A stretch of 64,000 nucleotides of DNA from Nocardioides sp. URHA0020 (GTDB lineage Bacteria > Actinomycetota > Actinomycetes > Propionibacteriales > Nocardioidaceae), in NCBI RefSeq assembly GCF_000620705.1, contig NZ_KK211170.1:62001-126000 (forward strand), given 5' to 3'. Below, piece by piece: positions 32,960-43,083 of the stretch; positions within the stretch are counted from its first letter, which is position 1, and every line of letters starts with the position of its first letter. A program made the translations under genes and the position numbers. Below the pieces are notes generated by a model that was not told the DNA's origin, did not search any database, and was given only the letters and a program-made list of their open reading frames with translations.

Positions 32960-33811
32960 TCAGAAGGTGTGCTCCTCGGCGGGGAAGGTGCCGCCCTTGA
33001 CGTCGGCGGCGAAGTCCTGGGCCGCCCGAAGCAGGACGCCGTGGAGGTCGGCGTACTGCTTGACGAACCGGGCCATCCGTCCGGTGCGCAGGCCGAAGGC
33101 GTCCTGCCACACCAGCACCTGGCCGTCGCAGCCGACACCGGCGCCGATGCCGATCGTGGGGATGCCGACGGCGGCGGTCACCTCGGCGGCGACGTCGCCC
33201 GGGACCATCTCCATGACCACCGCGAACGCACCGGCCTCCTCCATCGCCTTCGCCTGGGCGACCACGTGCGAGGCCGCGTCACCGCGGCCCTGGACCCGGT
33301 AGCCGCCGAGGTTGTGCTCGGACTGCGGGGTGAAGCCGATGTGGGCCATCACCGGGATACCGCCCTCGGTGAGCTTGCGCACCTGGGGCGCCATCTCCGC
33401 GCCGCCCTCGAGCTTGACGGCGTGGGCGTTGGCCTCCTTCATGAACCGCACGGCGGTCAGGTAGGCCTGCTCCGGCGAGGCCTGGTAGGAGCCGAAGGGG
33501 AGGTCGGCGACCACCAGCGCGCGATGCGCGGAGCGGGTGACCGCGCGGACCAGCGGGATCAGCTCGTCGACGGTGACGGGCAGCGAGGTCTCGTTGGCGA
33601 AGACGTTGTTGGACGCGCTGTCCCCGACGAGCAGCACCTCGATCCCGGCCTCGTCGAAGGTCTGCGCGGCGTACTGCTCGTAGGCGGTGAGCATCGCGAA
33701 CCTCTCCCCGCGCTGCTTCATCTCGCGTAGGTGGTGGGTGCGGATCCGCTTGGCCTGCGGGGCCTCGGGCCTCGCCGGACCGGTGCCGTACGGCGCGGTC
33801 TCCTCGCTCAT
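32960..33811 (-). CDS. panB: 3-methyl-2-oxobutanoate hydroxymethyltransferase
   Basis: This 283-residue enzyme makes ketopantoate from 2-oxoisovalerate and methylene-tetrahydrofolate, the first step to pantothenate and coenzyme A. Typical segments are [71 protein letters not shown] and [17 protein letters not shown]. Mg ligands are expected in VGDS, ADLPFG and KLEGG. The start at 33811 gives the normal family length. Stands alone on the minus strand. Confidence 0.96.
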   Translation of the reverse strand: MSEETAPYGTGPARPEAPQAKRIRTHHLREMKQRGERFAMLTAYEQYAAQTFDEAGIEVLLVGDSASNNVFANETSLPVTVDELIPLVRAVTRSAHRALVVADLPFGSYQASPEQAYLTAVRFMKEANAHAVKLEGGAEMAPQVRKLTEGGIPVMAHIGFTPQSEHNLGGYRVQGRGDAASHVVAQAKAMEEAGAFAVVMEMVPGDVAAEVTAAVGIPTIGIGAGVGCDGQVLVWQDAFGLRTGRMARFVKQYADLHGVLLRAAQDFAADVKGGTFPAEEHTF

Positions 33812-33910
33812 GTCAGTCTCCCAGCAACGTCATCTCGCAGCTCCCTGGTGGAGTCCACGGACCGTCGTCAGGCTAGCCCCGAACGCGGCGTACCGACCGT
33901 GTGTCGATCG

Positions 33911-34372
33911 TCACCCGGCCGCGTCAGCAGCCGCCTCGAGGTCGGCGACGACGATCTTCTGCATCTCCATCATCGCCGCGCTCGCGGCCTGTGCGCGCGC
34001 CGTACTCGGATCGGAGAGCAGCTCGTAGAGCCGGACCGGCACGATCTGCCAGGACAGCCCGAACTTGTCCCGGAGCCACGCACAGCTGTCGGGGCGGCCG
34101 CCCGCGACCAGCGTGTCCCAGTAGTAGTCGACCTCGGACTGGTCGGCGCAGCTGACGCTCAGCGAGACGGTCTCGGTGAAGCCGGCATGCACCGGTCCAC
34201 CGTTGATGCCCCGGAAGGACCGCCCGTCGAGCGTCCACTCGGCGGCGAGCACGCGGCCGTCGTCGTAGTGGGAGACCCCGCGGACCTCGGAGTTGGGGAA
34301 GACCAGGGTGTAGAACTCCACGGCCTCCATCAGGTTGTCGTCGAACCACAGGCAGGTGCTGATCTCGGGCAT
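33911..34372 (-). CDS. PhnB-like VOC-family protein
   Basis: This 153-residue protein of the PhnB/3-demethylubiquinone-like glyoxalase superfamily has paired beta-alpha-beta units: CLWFDDNLMEAVEFYTLVFP, FRGINGGPVHAGFTETVSLS, DYYWDTLVAGG and DKFGLSWQIVP. These proteins bind small molecules, sometimes through a metal; exact role is unknown. The ATG at 34372 fits the fold; longer frames upstream are Arg-rich and non-coding. Confidence 0.88.
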   Translation of the reverse strand: MPEISTCLWFDDNLMEAVEFYTLVFPNSEVRGVSHYDDGRVLAAEWTLDGRSFRGINGGPVHAGFTETVSLSVSCADQSEVDYYWDTLVAGGRPDSCAWLRDKFGLSWQIVPVRLYELLSDPSTARAQAASAAMMEMQKIVVADLEAAADAAG

Positions 34373-34431
34373 ACCCCTTCGACCGCGGTCGGCGCGAGAA
34401 CTCATCGGCGGCCCAGCCCTAGACTCGGCCC

Positions 34432-36474
34432 GTGGACTTCTACTCCGCCTACGCCCAGGGCTTCGCCCGGGTCGCCGCGTGCACGTTCCCGGTCGCGATC
34501 GCCGACCCGGCCGCCAACGCCCGCGCGATCCTCGAGCAGGCCCGGGCCTGCCACGACGAGGGCGTGGCGGTGGCCGTCTTCCCGGAGCTGTCGCTGACCG
34601 GCTACTCGATCGACGACCTCTTCCTCCAGGACGTCCTGCTCGACGGCGTGGAGACTGCGATCGCCGACCTCGTCGCAGGTACGACGGACCTGCGGCCGGT
34701 GCTCGTCGTGGGCGCGCCGCTGGTGCACGGCACACGGGTGCTCAACTGCGCGGTCGTCGTGCACGCCGGCCGGATCCTGGGCGTGGCCCCGAAGTCCTAC
34801 CTGCCGAACTACCGCGAGTTCTACGAGCGGCGCTGGTTCGCCGCCGGCGACGACCGACGTGGCGCGACCATCCGGCTGGGCGGGGTCGAGGTGCCGTTCG
34901 GCCCCGACCTGATCTTCGAGGCCGCCGACGTCCGGGGCCTCCGGCTGCACGTCGAGGTCTGCGAGGACATGTGGGTGCCGATCCCGCCGAGCGCCGAGGC
35001 CGCGCTGGCCGGGGCGACCGTGCTCGCGAACCTGTCCGGCAGCCCGATCACCGTCGCCCGGGCCGAGGATCGCCGGCTGCTGGTGCGCAGCGCGAGCGCA
35101 CGCTGCTCCGCGGCGTACGTCTTCGCGGCCGCCGGCCAGGGGGAGTCGACCACCGACCTGTCCTGGGACGGCCAGACGATGGTCTACGAGTGCGGTCAGC
35201 TGCTGGGGGAGTCCGAGCGGTTCCCCGACGGCGCACGCCGCACGGTCGTCGACGTCGACCTCGAGGCCCTCCGGCAGGACCGGCTGCGGCAGGGCACCTT
35301 CGACGACAACCGGCGCACCCACGACGAGCGGGTCCGTGGCTTCCGCACCGTCGCCTTCGAGGTGCGTCCCCCCGCCGGTGACATCGGCCTGCTGCGCAAG
35401 GTGGACCGCTTCCCGTTCGTGCCCGACGACGCGGACCGGCTCGCGCTCGACTGCTACGAGGCGTACAACATCCAGGTCTCGGGGCTCGAGCAGCGGCTGC
35501 ACGCCATCGGCCAGCCCAAGGTCGTGATCGGCGTCAGCGGCGGCCTGGACTCCACCCACGCCCTGATCGTCGCGGCCAAGGCGATGGACCGGCTCGGACG
35601 CCCGCGCGAGGACATCCACGCGTTCACGCTGCCGGGCTTCGCGACCGGCGAGACCACGAAGTCGTACGCCACCCGGCTCTCGAAGTCGCTCGGCGTCCAC
35701 TTCGAGGAGATCGACATCACCGCGGCGGCGGACCAGATGCTCACGGACCTGGCCCACCCGTACGCCTCCGGGCACGAGGTCTTCGACGTGACCTTCGAGA
35801 ACGTGCAGGCCGGGCTGCGCACCGACTACCTCTTCCGGCTCGCCAACCACCGCGGCGGCATCGTCCTGGGCACCGGCGACCTCTCGGAGCTGGCGCTGGG
35901 GTGGTGCACGTACGGCGTCGGCGACCAGATGTCGCACTACAACGTCAACGCGGGCGTCCCCAAGACCCTGATCCAGCACCTGATCCGCTGGGTCGCCGGG
36001 AGCGGGCAGTTCGAGGACGAGACCAACGACCTCCTGCTCGAGATCGTCGAGCAGGAGATCACCCCCGAGCTGATCCCGACGCGCGAGGACCAGCTCCCGC
36101 AGGCCACCGAGTCGACGGTCGGGCCCTACTCACTGCAGGACTTCACGCTCTTCCACGTGCTGAGCCTCGGAGCGCTGCCCAGCCGGATCGCGTTCCTGGC
36201 CTGGCACGCGTGGCGCGACGCCGCGGTCGGGGAGTGGCCGCCCAACTTCCCGGACGACCGGCGCGCGTCGTACGACCTGGCGGAGATCCGGAAGTGGCTC
36301 GTCGTCTTCACCAAGCGGTTCTTCGCCAGCCAGTTCAAGCGCTCCGCGCTGCCCAACGGGCCGAAGGTCAGCCCCGGTGGCACCATGTCGCCGAGGGGTG
36401 ACTGGCGGATGCCCTCGGACGCCGCCCCGACGGCGTGGCTGGCCGAGATCGAGGCGATCCCGGGGGCGTCGTAG
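34432..36474 (+). CDS. nadE: Glutamine-dependent NAD(+) synthase
   Basis: This 680-residue enzyme converts deamido-NAD to NAD using glutamine. The N-terminal amidase of the nitrilase fold has Glu in [10 protein letters not shown], Lys in [14 protein letters not shown] and Cys in EVCEDMWVP. The C-terminal synthetase has the ATP loop [14 protein letters not shown] and [15 protein letters not shown]. Length matches the long actinobacterial form (about 680). The start is GTG 34432. The gene is followed by the REP cluster and appears to be single. Confidence 0.97.
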   Translation: MDFYSAYAQGFARVAACTFPVAIADPAANARAILEQARACHDEGVAVAVFPELSLTGYSIDDLFLQDVLLDGVETAIADLVAGTTDLRPVLVVGAPLVHGTRVLNCAVVVHAGRILGVAPKSYLPNYREFYERRWFAAGDDRRGATIRLGGVEVPFGPDLIFEAADVRGLRLHVEVCEDMWVPIPPSAEAALAGATVLANLSGSPITVARAEDRRLLVRSASARCSAAYVFAAAGQGESTTDLSWDGQTMVYECGQLLGESERFPDGARRTVVDVDLEALRQDRLRQGTFDDNRRTHDERVRGFRTVAFEVRPPAGDIGLLRKVDRFPFVPDDADRLALDCYEAYNIQVSGLEQRLHAIGQPKVVIGVSGGLDSTHALIVAAKAMDRLGRPREDIHAFTLPGFATGETTKSYATRLSKSLGVHFEEIDITAAADQMLTDLAHPYASGHEVFDVTFENVQAGLRTDYLFRLANHRGGIVLGTGDLSELALGWCTYGVGDQMSHYNVNAGVPKTLIQHLIRWVAGSGQFEDETNDLLLEIVEQEITPELIPTREDQLPQATESTVGPYSLQDFTLFHVLSLGALPSRIAFLAWHAWRDAAVGEWPPNFPDDRRASYDLAEIRKWLVVFTKRFFASQFKRSALPNGPKVSPGGTMSPRGDWRMPSDAAPTAWLAEIEAIPGAS

Positions 36475-36945
36475 GTCCCGGTGGTCGAGCAGGGAAGGCG
36501 CTCTGGCGGCCCTCGCACCTCAACCAGCGGGTACGCCGTACGTCCCGGTGGTCGAGCAGGGAAGGCGCTCTGGCGCCTGAGCGTCGTCGAGACCCCCGCA
36601 GCGAAGGGTGTGGCGGGGAGCGTCGGCATCGGCGCCGTGCCGATGCTGCGGGGGTTTCGAAGGCTTGGGCCTGGCGGCCCTCGCACCTCAACCACCGGGC
36701 ACGCCGTACGTCCCGGTGGTCGAGCAGGGAAGGCGCTCTGGCGCCTGAGCGTCGTCGAGACCCCCGCAGCCGGTGTGCGGTGCCGACTCGTGACGCCGGC
36801 GTCGTACGAGGGCTCCGGGGGTTTCGAGGCTCGGGCCTGGGGGCCCTCGCACCTCAACCACCGGGCACGCCGTACGTCCCGGGGGGTTTCGAGGCTCGGG
36901 CCTGGCGGCCCTCGCACCTCAACCACCGGGTGGCTGGGTGGGCTT
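36475..36945. repeat. REP-like palindrome cluster B, composite array
   Basis: This gene-free stretch interleaves two repeat types. One is the unit seen at 19.7-20.0 kb (GGGGTTTCGAGGCTCGGGCC to CTCAACCACCGG), about three full copies plus a half. The other is CGGTGGTCGAGCAGGGAAGG followed by CGCTCTGGCG, three copies, two of which continue into GTCGTCGAGACCCCCGCAGC. Three copies of a linker TACGCCGTACGTCCCGG or ACGCCGTACGTCCCGG join them. The array sits between the convergent nadE and RCC1 genes. Confidence 0.88.
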
Positions 36946-36968
36946 CGAGGGCTGAACCGGCCGGGCTG

Positions 36969-38678
36969 CTACTTGGCGGTCTTGGGCTTGCTGGTCGCGG
37001 TCACGGTCTTGAAGGCGGGCTTCGTGGCGGTGACGCGGAGGCTGAGCTTGGCGCGGTGGTCCTTGGCGGTGACCTTGTAGGTCGTCCTCGTGGCGTGGGT
37101 GATCGCCTTGCCGTTGCGCAGCCACTGGTAGGCGAAGGCGTAGCCGGTGGCGTACCAGGTGCCCTTCCGTGCGGTCAGCCTGCTGCCGCGGGTCAGCTTG
37201 CCGGTGAAGGACGGTGTCACGGTGTTGCGGGCGGGGATCCTGACGGTGGCGCTCTGGGCCGTCTTCGAGGTGAACCCGAGCCGGACCCCCGACACGCGCG
37301 AGGACAGGCTGGCACCGGCGTCGCTGTTCGTGGGCGTGTACGTCGGCCCGGATGCGCCGGGGACGGCGACGCCGTTGCGGCGCCACTGGACGTCGTACGC
37401 GTCGGGGACGATCGACCACGCGCCGACCCGGGCCGTCAGCTTGCCGCCGACCGCGGCGGGACCGGACACCGACGGGTCGGCGGACGGCGCCATCACCTGA
37501 CCGTCGCCGATCGTGACCGTGGTCAGGGTGGTGCAGTCGGTGGCCAGCTGGCAGTAGCCGCCGTACCCGCTGCCGGAGACGACACCGGTGGAGTCGCGCA
37601 GGAACGAGGTGTCGCCGTCCTCGCTCAGCGTCACCTCGACGACGGGGTCGAACGCGGTGGCACCCGACAGGAGGGTGGGGGCGGTGACCTCGGAGGTCGA
37701 TCCGGTGAGCGCGCCATTGCTGTTGAACCCCACGCCGTACACGGTGCCGCCCGCCGTCCCCACGACGACGGTCGTGCCGCCGACGGCGACCGACGTGGCT
37801 CGACCATTGATCCCGCCCATCTGGGCCCATTTCGCCTCGGTCGCCGAGGTCTTGGTGCCGTCGCCGAACTGGTAGTTGGCGTTGGCGCCGATCGAGTAGA
37901 CGTTGCCGTCGGAGCCCAGCACCGCCGTGGAGGAGTCACCGACGGCGGCGGCGCGGACCGACACGCCCGCAGCCGGGGCGTTGAGCCAGACCAGCTTGCC
38001 GTTGTTGGCCGTCGTCTGGCCCGCGGAGTTGTCGCCGACGGCCCACGCCTTGCCGTGCGCTCCGACGACGACGCAGAAGTCGCCGGAGCCCACGCTGACC
38101 CGGCGCGCACCGATGTCGGCGCCGGTGTAGACCTCCATCGGCGTGAGCGTCGAGAACGACGTCGCCCCTCCGGTGAGCTTGCACGAGTTGGCGCCGGTCA
38201 GGTACGCACGCCCGTCGGAGCCGGTCACGGCGACGGTCTTGCCGGCCGCCGACAGCGAGGTCACGGTCGAGGGCTGGCCGGCCAGCCTGCGCCAATGGTC
38301 CACGGTCGTGTCGGGGCCGGTCAGCTGGCCCTCGTCGTTGCGGCCCATGCCGTAGACGGTGCCGCCGGAGCTGAGCGCGTACGACGACTGCTTGCTGACG
38401 GCGACGGCGATCGCGCGCCTCCCGTCGGGAAGCGGTGGCAGCTCGCAGAAGGTCGCCACGGTGCCGCACGACCCGATCTGCTTGGAGTCGTCGGTGCCGG
38501 CGCCCCAGACGCGGCCGTCCCCCGCGATCAGCAGCGAGTGCCGCTGCCCGACGGCGATGGTCGGCAGCGGTGTCGTCGAGGTCGCGGGTGCGGCGTACGA
38601 CGGGGCGGTCGCGGTCAGCGACGCGCCGAGCGCCAGGGGGAGCAGGAGGGTCGAGACGAGGGCGTGTTTGGTAGGCAT
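36969..38678 (-). CDS. Secreted RCC1-repeat beta-propeller protein with Ig-like tail
   Basis: This 569-residue protein has a signal peptide (HALVSTLLLPLALGASLTAT, cleaved near YA-AP). Six or so RCC1-type blades follow, each with a GxxxW/VYGxGxNxxGQL core (VYGMGRNDEGQLTGP, AWAVGDNSAGQTT, VYGVGFNSNGALTG). The last 200 residues hold two Ig-like repeats ending in WRRNGVAVPGASGPTYT and WLRNGKAITHATRTTYKV. It is probably a secreted or wall-bound binding protein; no enzyme residues are seen. ATG 38678 puts the signal peptide at the N-terminus; a GTG at 38702 is possible. Confidence 0.85.
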   Translation of the reverse strand: MPTKHALVSTLLLPLALGASLTATAPSYAAPATSTTPLPTIAVGQRHSLLIAGDGRVWGAGTDDSKQIGSCGTVATFCELPPLPDGRRAIAVAVSKQSSYALSSGGTVYGMGRNDEGQLTGPDTTVDHWRRLAGQPSTVTSLSAAGKTVAVTGSDGRAYLTGANSCKLTGGATSFSTLTPMEVYTGADIGARRVSVGSGDFCVVVGAHGKAWAVGDNSAGQTTANNGKLVWLNAPAAGVSVRAAAVGDSSTAVLGSDGNVYSIGANANYQFGDGTKTSATEAKWAQMGGINGRATSVAVGGTTVVVGTAGGTVYGVGFNSNGALTGSTSEVTAPTLLSGATAFDPVVEVTLSEDGDTSFLRDSTGVVSGSGYGGYCQLATDCTTLTTVTIGDGQVMAPSADPSVSGPAAVGGKLTARVGAWSIVPDAYDVQWRRNGVAVPGASGPTYTPTNSDAGASLSSRVSGVRLGFTSKTAQSATVRIPARNTVTPSFTGKLTRGSRLTARKGTWYATGYAFAYQWLRNGKAITHATRTTYKVTAKDHRAKLSLRVTATKPAFKTVTATSKPKTAK

Positions 38679-38758
38679 GTTCCGACCTTGGGTGGCCGTC
38701 ACCGACCCGGTCCAGCAGGGGCGGGGTAACTGTGGGGGTTACCCCACACGGCGTGGAC

Positions 38759-41479
38759 TCAGCGCCGCAACCGGGCGGCGAGCTCGGTCCGAGAGCGGAT
38801 GCCGAGCTTGGCGTAGACCCGCGACAGCGTCGCCTCGACGGTGGACTCGGTGATGAACAGCTCCGCGGCCACCTCGCGGTTGCGCCGGCCGAGCGCGGCC
38901 AGGACCGCGACCCGCTTCTCGGCGGCCGTCAGCTCCCCGCCGGACGTCGGTCGGCCGCCGACCCGGGACAGCTCGGCCTGCGCCCACCTCGACCATCCGG
39001 GGCTGTCGATCTCGTCGAACTCCGTGACCGCCCGCTGCAGCACGTCGCGTGCCTGCCGCATCCGCCGACGGCGCCGCAGGCCCGCTCCGGCGTGCACCAG
39101 GGAGCGAGCGGCGTCGGCCCGGAAGCCGAGCCCGTCGTACGCCGCGGCAGCGCGCGTGAAGAGGTCGATCGCCAGGTCGTCGTCGCGGTCAGCGACCGCG
39201 AGATGGCCCCGCGACCGCAGGGCGGACGCCGCGGCCCATGCGTGGTCGGCGCCGACGGCCTCCAGCCAGGCGAGCACGTCCGCCGCCGTCGACGGCGAGC
39301 TCGCGGCGAGCGCCTCGACCAGGTCGGGTCCGAGCGGGAACGCGCCGGGCTCCACCACGCCGCCGTCGCGCAGGTGCTCCCAGATCGGCAGCAGGACGGC
39401 GGCTGCGGCCTCGGCGTCACCACCCAGCAGCAGCGCGAGCCCCTTGGCGCGCCTGGCCTCCAGCACCTGCCACATCGTGGCGGGACCGGTGGCGTCGGCA
39501 ACCGCCGCGTCGGCCAGCTCGATGGCCAGCCGTACGTCGCCCCGGCCGGCGGCGGCCAGCGCGCGCAACCGCCCGAAGGTGGCGTCGAGCGCCATGATGT
39601 GGCCGCGGTTGCCCGACCGCTCCCACTCGAGCAGCCAGCCGTCCACCTCGGCCCAGCGGCCGGCCCGGAGCTCGAGCTCGCAGAGCTGGAGGGTCGAGAT
39701 CGAGATCGACTCCGACTCCGCCCGCTCCTCGGCCGTGGCCAGCAGCGCGGTGAAGCCCTCGCGAGCCGCGGCGAGCTCCCCGCGCCACATCTGGCGCAGC
39801 AGCACCATCCGGTCGTGGGAGTAGACGGGGGAGGCGTAGGTGCTGTCGTCCGGGGCGGAGGGCTGGCCGCGCATGATCCGCACCCAACCCCGGGCGTGCT
39901 CCACCGACACGAGCGCCGGGTCCAGCTCGGAGGATCCGGCCAGCTCGGCCGCTTCGACGCACCACTCGTCGGCGGCCGCGAGATCGGACATGTGGTGGAA
40001 GACCGCGATGATCGCGCGCTGGGCGAGCACGGACGCCCGGGTGGTCGGGTCGTCACCGGCGTCGGCGAGCGCTTGGGCGATGTTGCGGTCGATGTCGGCG
40101 CCGGCACTGGTGTCGGAGTCCACCAGCAGCAGCCACCCTCGGGCCCGCACCGGCCCGGCGGGCAGCCCGTCGAGCGAGGCCCGCAGGAGCCCGGCGGCCC
40201 GGTCGAGCTCGCCGGCCAGCACCAGGTGGGCGGCAAGGTCCACCAGCCGCTCGGGACGTCGGGCACCGTCCGGAGGAGTGAGCCGCAGGGCGTGCTCGGC
40301 GAGCTCGACGGCGAGACGGCGGTCGCCGTACGCCCCGATCCGCGAGGCCGCGTCGGCCACCAGGGCCGCGGTCGGCTCGTCCGGGCGCTCCGTGGCCATC
40401 GCGAGGTGCCGGACCCGCCGGCTCTCGTCGGCGACGGTCTCGGCGAGCCGGCGGTGCAGGCCGATCTGGGCGGCGGGAGAGGCGAGCTCGAGCGCGGCGA
40501 CAGCGAGCAGCGGGTGCCCGGGGCGGATCGAGTCGTCCTGCATGTCCACGACGCCCGCGTCGACCGCTGCCGCTACGGCCGTCGACCCGAGGATCTCGGT
40601 CACCTCGGCCGGGCGGACCCCGGGGCTGAGGGCGAGCACCAGCAGGGCCGTGCGGGCGTCCGGGTCGAGGCCCTGGAGCCGGTTGCGCAGCACTGCCCCG
40701 ATCGAGGTCGGCAGCGGGGAGGCGTCGCCGCCGCGCGCCACCAGCGCGGCGAGCTCGAGCGCGTAGAGGGGGTTGCCACCGCTGGCGCCGATCACGTCCC
40801 GCTCGCTCACCCGGGTCAGCGCGGTGACCCGGGCCCGGATCAGGTCGCGGGTGCGGGCGTCGTCCAGCGCGGTGACGGCCACCGAGGTCGTCTGGTCCCG
40901 CAGCCCCCACTCGAGCGGCGACGCCTCGTCACCGCGCCGGGTCAGCAGCACCTTGACCAGGTGGTCGCCCAGGCGGCGGGTGGCGAAGGCAAGAGCCTCC
41001 GCGGAGGCCGGGTCGAGCCACTGCACGTCGTCGAGCGCCAGCACCAGCGGTGTCGGGAGGGCCCGGAGCACCGACAACAGCGCGGCGGGCACCGCTCGCT
41101 CGTCGTGCTCCTGCTCGGTGGCGCGGTCGGTGGCGTGGCCGTGATCGGTTAGCAGCACCGACGACCGCAGCGCCGAGCGCTGCAGCTCGGGCAGCAGGTC
41201 GAGCACGTCGGTGGGTACGTCGCGCAGCAGGTCCGCGAGCGCGGCGTACGGCATCCCGGTCTCGCCCTCGAAGGCCACCGCGACGAGGACCAGCCGGCCG
41301 CGGGCGCGGGCGCCCTCGAGGGCCGAGCGCCACAGCGCGGTCTTGCCGATGCCGGCCGGTCCCTCGAGCACGAGGACACCGCCGCCGGGGCCGGCCAGGA
41401 AGGCCTCGAGACGAGCGAGCTCCTCGTCGCGGCCGACGAGCACCCGATCGGCACCAGGCCGGGTCGGCGTCGCGGTCAC
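38759..41479 (-). CDS. Large ATP-binding LuxR-family (LAL) regulator
   Basis: This 906-residue STAND-type regulator has Walker A LEGPAGIGKTALWR near residue 40, Walker B LVLALDDVQWLD, a long helical TPR-like sensor region and a C-terminal LuxR DNA-binding domain (LTAAEKRVAVLAALGRRNRE, then VEATLSRVYAKLGIRSRTEL). Such proteins activate carbohydrate or secondary-metabolite genes after binding ATP and an inducer. The GTG at 41479 begins just before the NTPase domain. It diverges from the NhaC/arginine deiminase genes, which are its nearest candidate targets; this is inference. Confidence 0.9.
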   Translation of the reverse strand: MTATPTRPGADRVLVGRDEELARLEAFLAGPGGGVLVLEGPAGIGKTALWRSALEGARARGRLVLVAVAFEGETGMPYAALADLLRDVPTDVLDLLPELQRSALRSSVLLTDHGHATDRATEQEHDERAVPAALLSVLRALPTPLVLALDDVQWLDPASAEALAFATRRLGDHLVKVLLTRRGDEASPLEWGLRDQTTSVAVTALDDARTRDLIRARVTALTRVSERDVIGASGGNPLYALELAALVARGGDASPLPTSIGAVLRNRLQGLDPDARTALLVLALSPGVRPAEVTEILGSTAVAAAVDAGVVDMQDDSIRPGHPLLAVAALELASPAAQIGLHRRLAETVADESRRVRHLAMATERPDEPTAALVADAASRIGAYGDRRLAVELAEHALRLTPPDGARRPERLVDLAAHLVLAGELDRAAGLLRASLDGLPAGPVRARGWLLLVDSDTSAGADIDRNIAQALADAGDDPTTRASVLAQRAIIAVFHHMSDLAAADEWCVEAAELAGSSELDPALVSVEHARGWVRIMRGQPSAPDDSTYASPVYSHDRMVLLRQMWRGELAAAREGFTALLATAEERAESESISISTLQLCELELRAGRWAEVDGWLLEWERSGNRGHIMALDATFGRLRALAAAGRGDVRLAIELADAAVADATGPATMWQVLEARRAKGLALLLGGDAEAAAAVLLPIWEHLRDGGVVEPGAFPLGPDLVEALAASSPSTAADVLAWLEAVGADHAWAAASALRSRGHLAVADRDDDLAIDLFTRAAAAYDGLGFRADAARSLVHAGAGLRRRRRMRQARDVLQRAVTEFDEIDSPGWSRWAQAELSRVGGRPTSGGELTAAEKRVAVLAALGRRNREVAAELFITESTVEATLSRVYAKLGIRSRTELAARLRR

Positions 41480-41607
41480 GTGCTCATCGTTCCACGCCGG
41501 GCGGGTCGGGATCCGGTTTCGCCCGGACCGGGTGAGGTCGGGAGGCGTCTCCTGGGGAAGCATCGACGTGCTCGGGGGCGACCTGCGACTCGAGCCCAGG
41601 AGGAAGC

Positions 41608-43083
41608 GTGTCGCAGACCCAGCCGGCCCGGGAGTTCAAGGAGCCCACCCTGGCCGACGCGCTCGTGCCGTTGGCGACCCTCGCAGCGCTGATCGCCGGA
41701 GCGTTGGCGCTCTTCGGGCTCGACGCGCTCGACGGGCCGATCCAGGTCGCGCTGGTGCTGTGCTGCGCGGTCGCCGCGCTGATCGCGATGAAGAACGGCC
41801 ACCCGTTCACCTCGGTCCAGGAGGCGGGCAAGGGTGCGGTGGCGTCGGTGACCAGCGCGATCTTCATCCTCTTCGCCGTCGGCGCGCTCATCGGGGTGTG
41901 GAACCTGAGCGGCACCATCCCGACGCTCGTCTACTACGGCATCCAGGCGCTGTCGCCGGGCTGGTTCTACGCCGCCACCGCCCTGATCTGCGCGGTCGTG
42001 GCGCTGAGCATCGGCAGCTCCTGGACGACGGCGGCCACCATCGGGGTGGGTCTGGTCGGCATCGCGACCCTGATCGGGGTCTCGCCCGCGATCACCGCCG
42101 GTGCGGTGATCTCCGGCGCGTACCTCGGCGACAAGACCTCGCCGCTGTCGGAGACGACGATCCTGACCGCCCAGATAGTCAAGGTCGACGTCTACGAGCA
42201 CATCAAGCGCCAGATCTGGACGTCCGTCCCGGCCTTCGTCGCCGCCTTCGTCGTCTTCCTCGTCCTCGGTGTGACCGGACCCGACACGGTCACCGACGCC
42301 GAGACGACGTCCGACCTCGACAAGCTCAACCAGATCTTCACCATCACCCCGTGGGCGCTGCTGCCCGTCGTGCTGCTGGCCGTCCTGTCGATCCGCAAGG
42401 TCCCGGCGTCGTTGGCGCTGCTCGCGGCCACGATCTTCGCCGGCGTCCTGGGAGCCTTCCTGCAGCCGGACGTGTACGCCGACTTCGTCGCCGGCAGCGG
42501 CAACGTGGTCGTGGAGTCCCTCAAGGCCGTCTGGTCGGCGATGGCCACGGGGTTCACCATCGACTCGGGCATCCCCGACGTCGACCGGCTGCTGTCGCGC
42601 GGCGGCATGGACAGCATGCTGCTCACCATCTGGCTGATCATCGGCGCCGTGACGTTCGGGGCGATGCTCGAGGAGTTCGGGCTGATCAACCGACTGGTCG
42701 ACCCGATGATCGCCGCCGCCACGACGACCGGGCGCCTCTACGTGACCGTCTTCGCCTGCGGCTTCGGGCTCAACGTGGTCGCCGGCGACCAGTACATCGC
42801 GCTGGTGCTGCCGAGCCGGATCTTCCGGGCCGAGTTCGCCCGCCGCGGCCTGGCGCCCACCAACCTGTCCAGGCTCGCCGCGGACAGCGGCACCGTGACC
42901 TCCCCGCTGGTGCCGTGGAACTCGTGCGGCGCCTTCATGGGTGCGACGCTCGGCGTCTCGACGCTGTTGTACGTGCCGTACGCCATCTTCTGCTATGCCA
43001 GCCCGCTGCTCAGCGTGTTGTACGGCGTGACCGGCTTCAAGGTCGAGAAGATCGAACCCACCGAGCTCCAGGAGACAGCATGA
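41608..43083 (+). CDS. nhaC: NhaC-family Na+/H+ antiporter-like transporter
   Basis: This 491-residue membrane protein of the NhaC family has about 12 hydrophobic segments. Conserved stretches include SWTTAATIGVGLVGIA, AGAVISGAYLGDKTSPLSET and GTVTSPLVPWNSCGAFMG. The GTG is preceded by AGGAGG. Its stop overlaps the APC antiporter start (ATGA). NhaC proteins exchange Na+ for H+, and relatives carry malate/lactate or amino acids. Standing directly before an amino-acid antiporter and arginine deiminase, it may manage pH or ion balance, or carry arginine or ornithine. Confidence 0.88.
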   Translation: MSQTQPAREFKEPTLADALVPLATLAALIAGALALFGLDALDGPIQVALVLCCAVAALIAMKNGHPFTSVQEAGKGAVASVTSAIFILFAVGALIGVWNLSGTIPTLVYYGIQALSPGWFYAATALICAVVALSIGSSWTTAATIGVGLVGIATLIGVSPAITAGAVISGAYLGDKTSPLSETTILTAQIVKVDVYEHIKRQIWTSVPAFVAAFVVFLVLGVTGPDTVTDAETTSDLDKLNQIFTITPWALLPVVLLAVLSIRKVPASLALLAATIFAGVLGAFLQPDVYADFVAGSGNVVVESLKAVWSAMATGFTIDSGIPDVDRLLSRGGMDSMLLTIWLIIGAVTFGAMLEEFGLINRLVDPMIAAATTTGRLYVTVFACGFGLNVVAGDQYIALVLPSRIFRAEFARRGLAPTNLSRLAADSGTVTSPLVPWNSCGAFMGATLGVSTLLYVPYAIFCYASPLLSVLYGVTGFKVEKIEPTELQETA

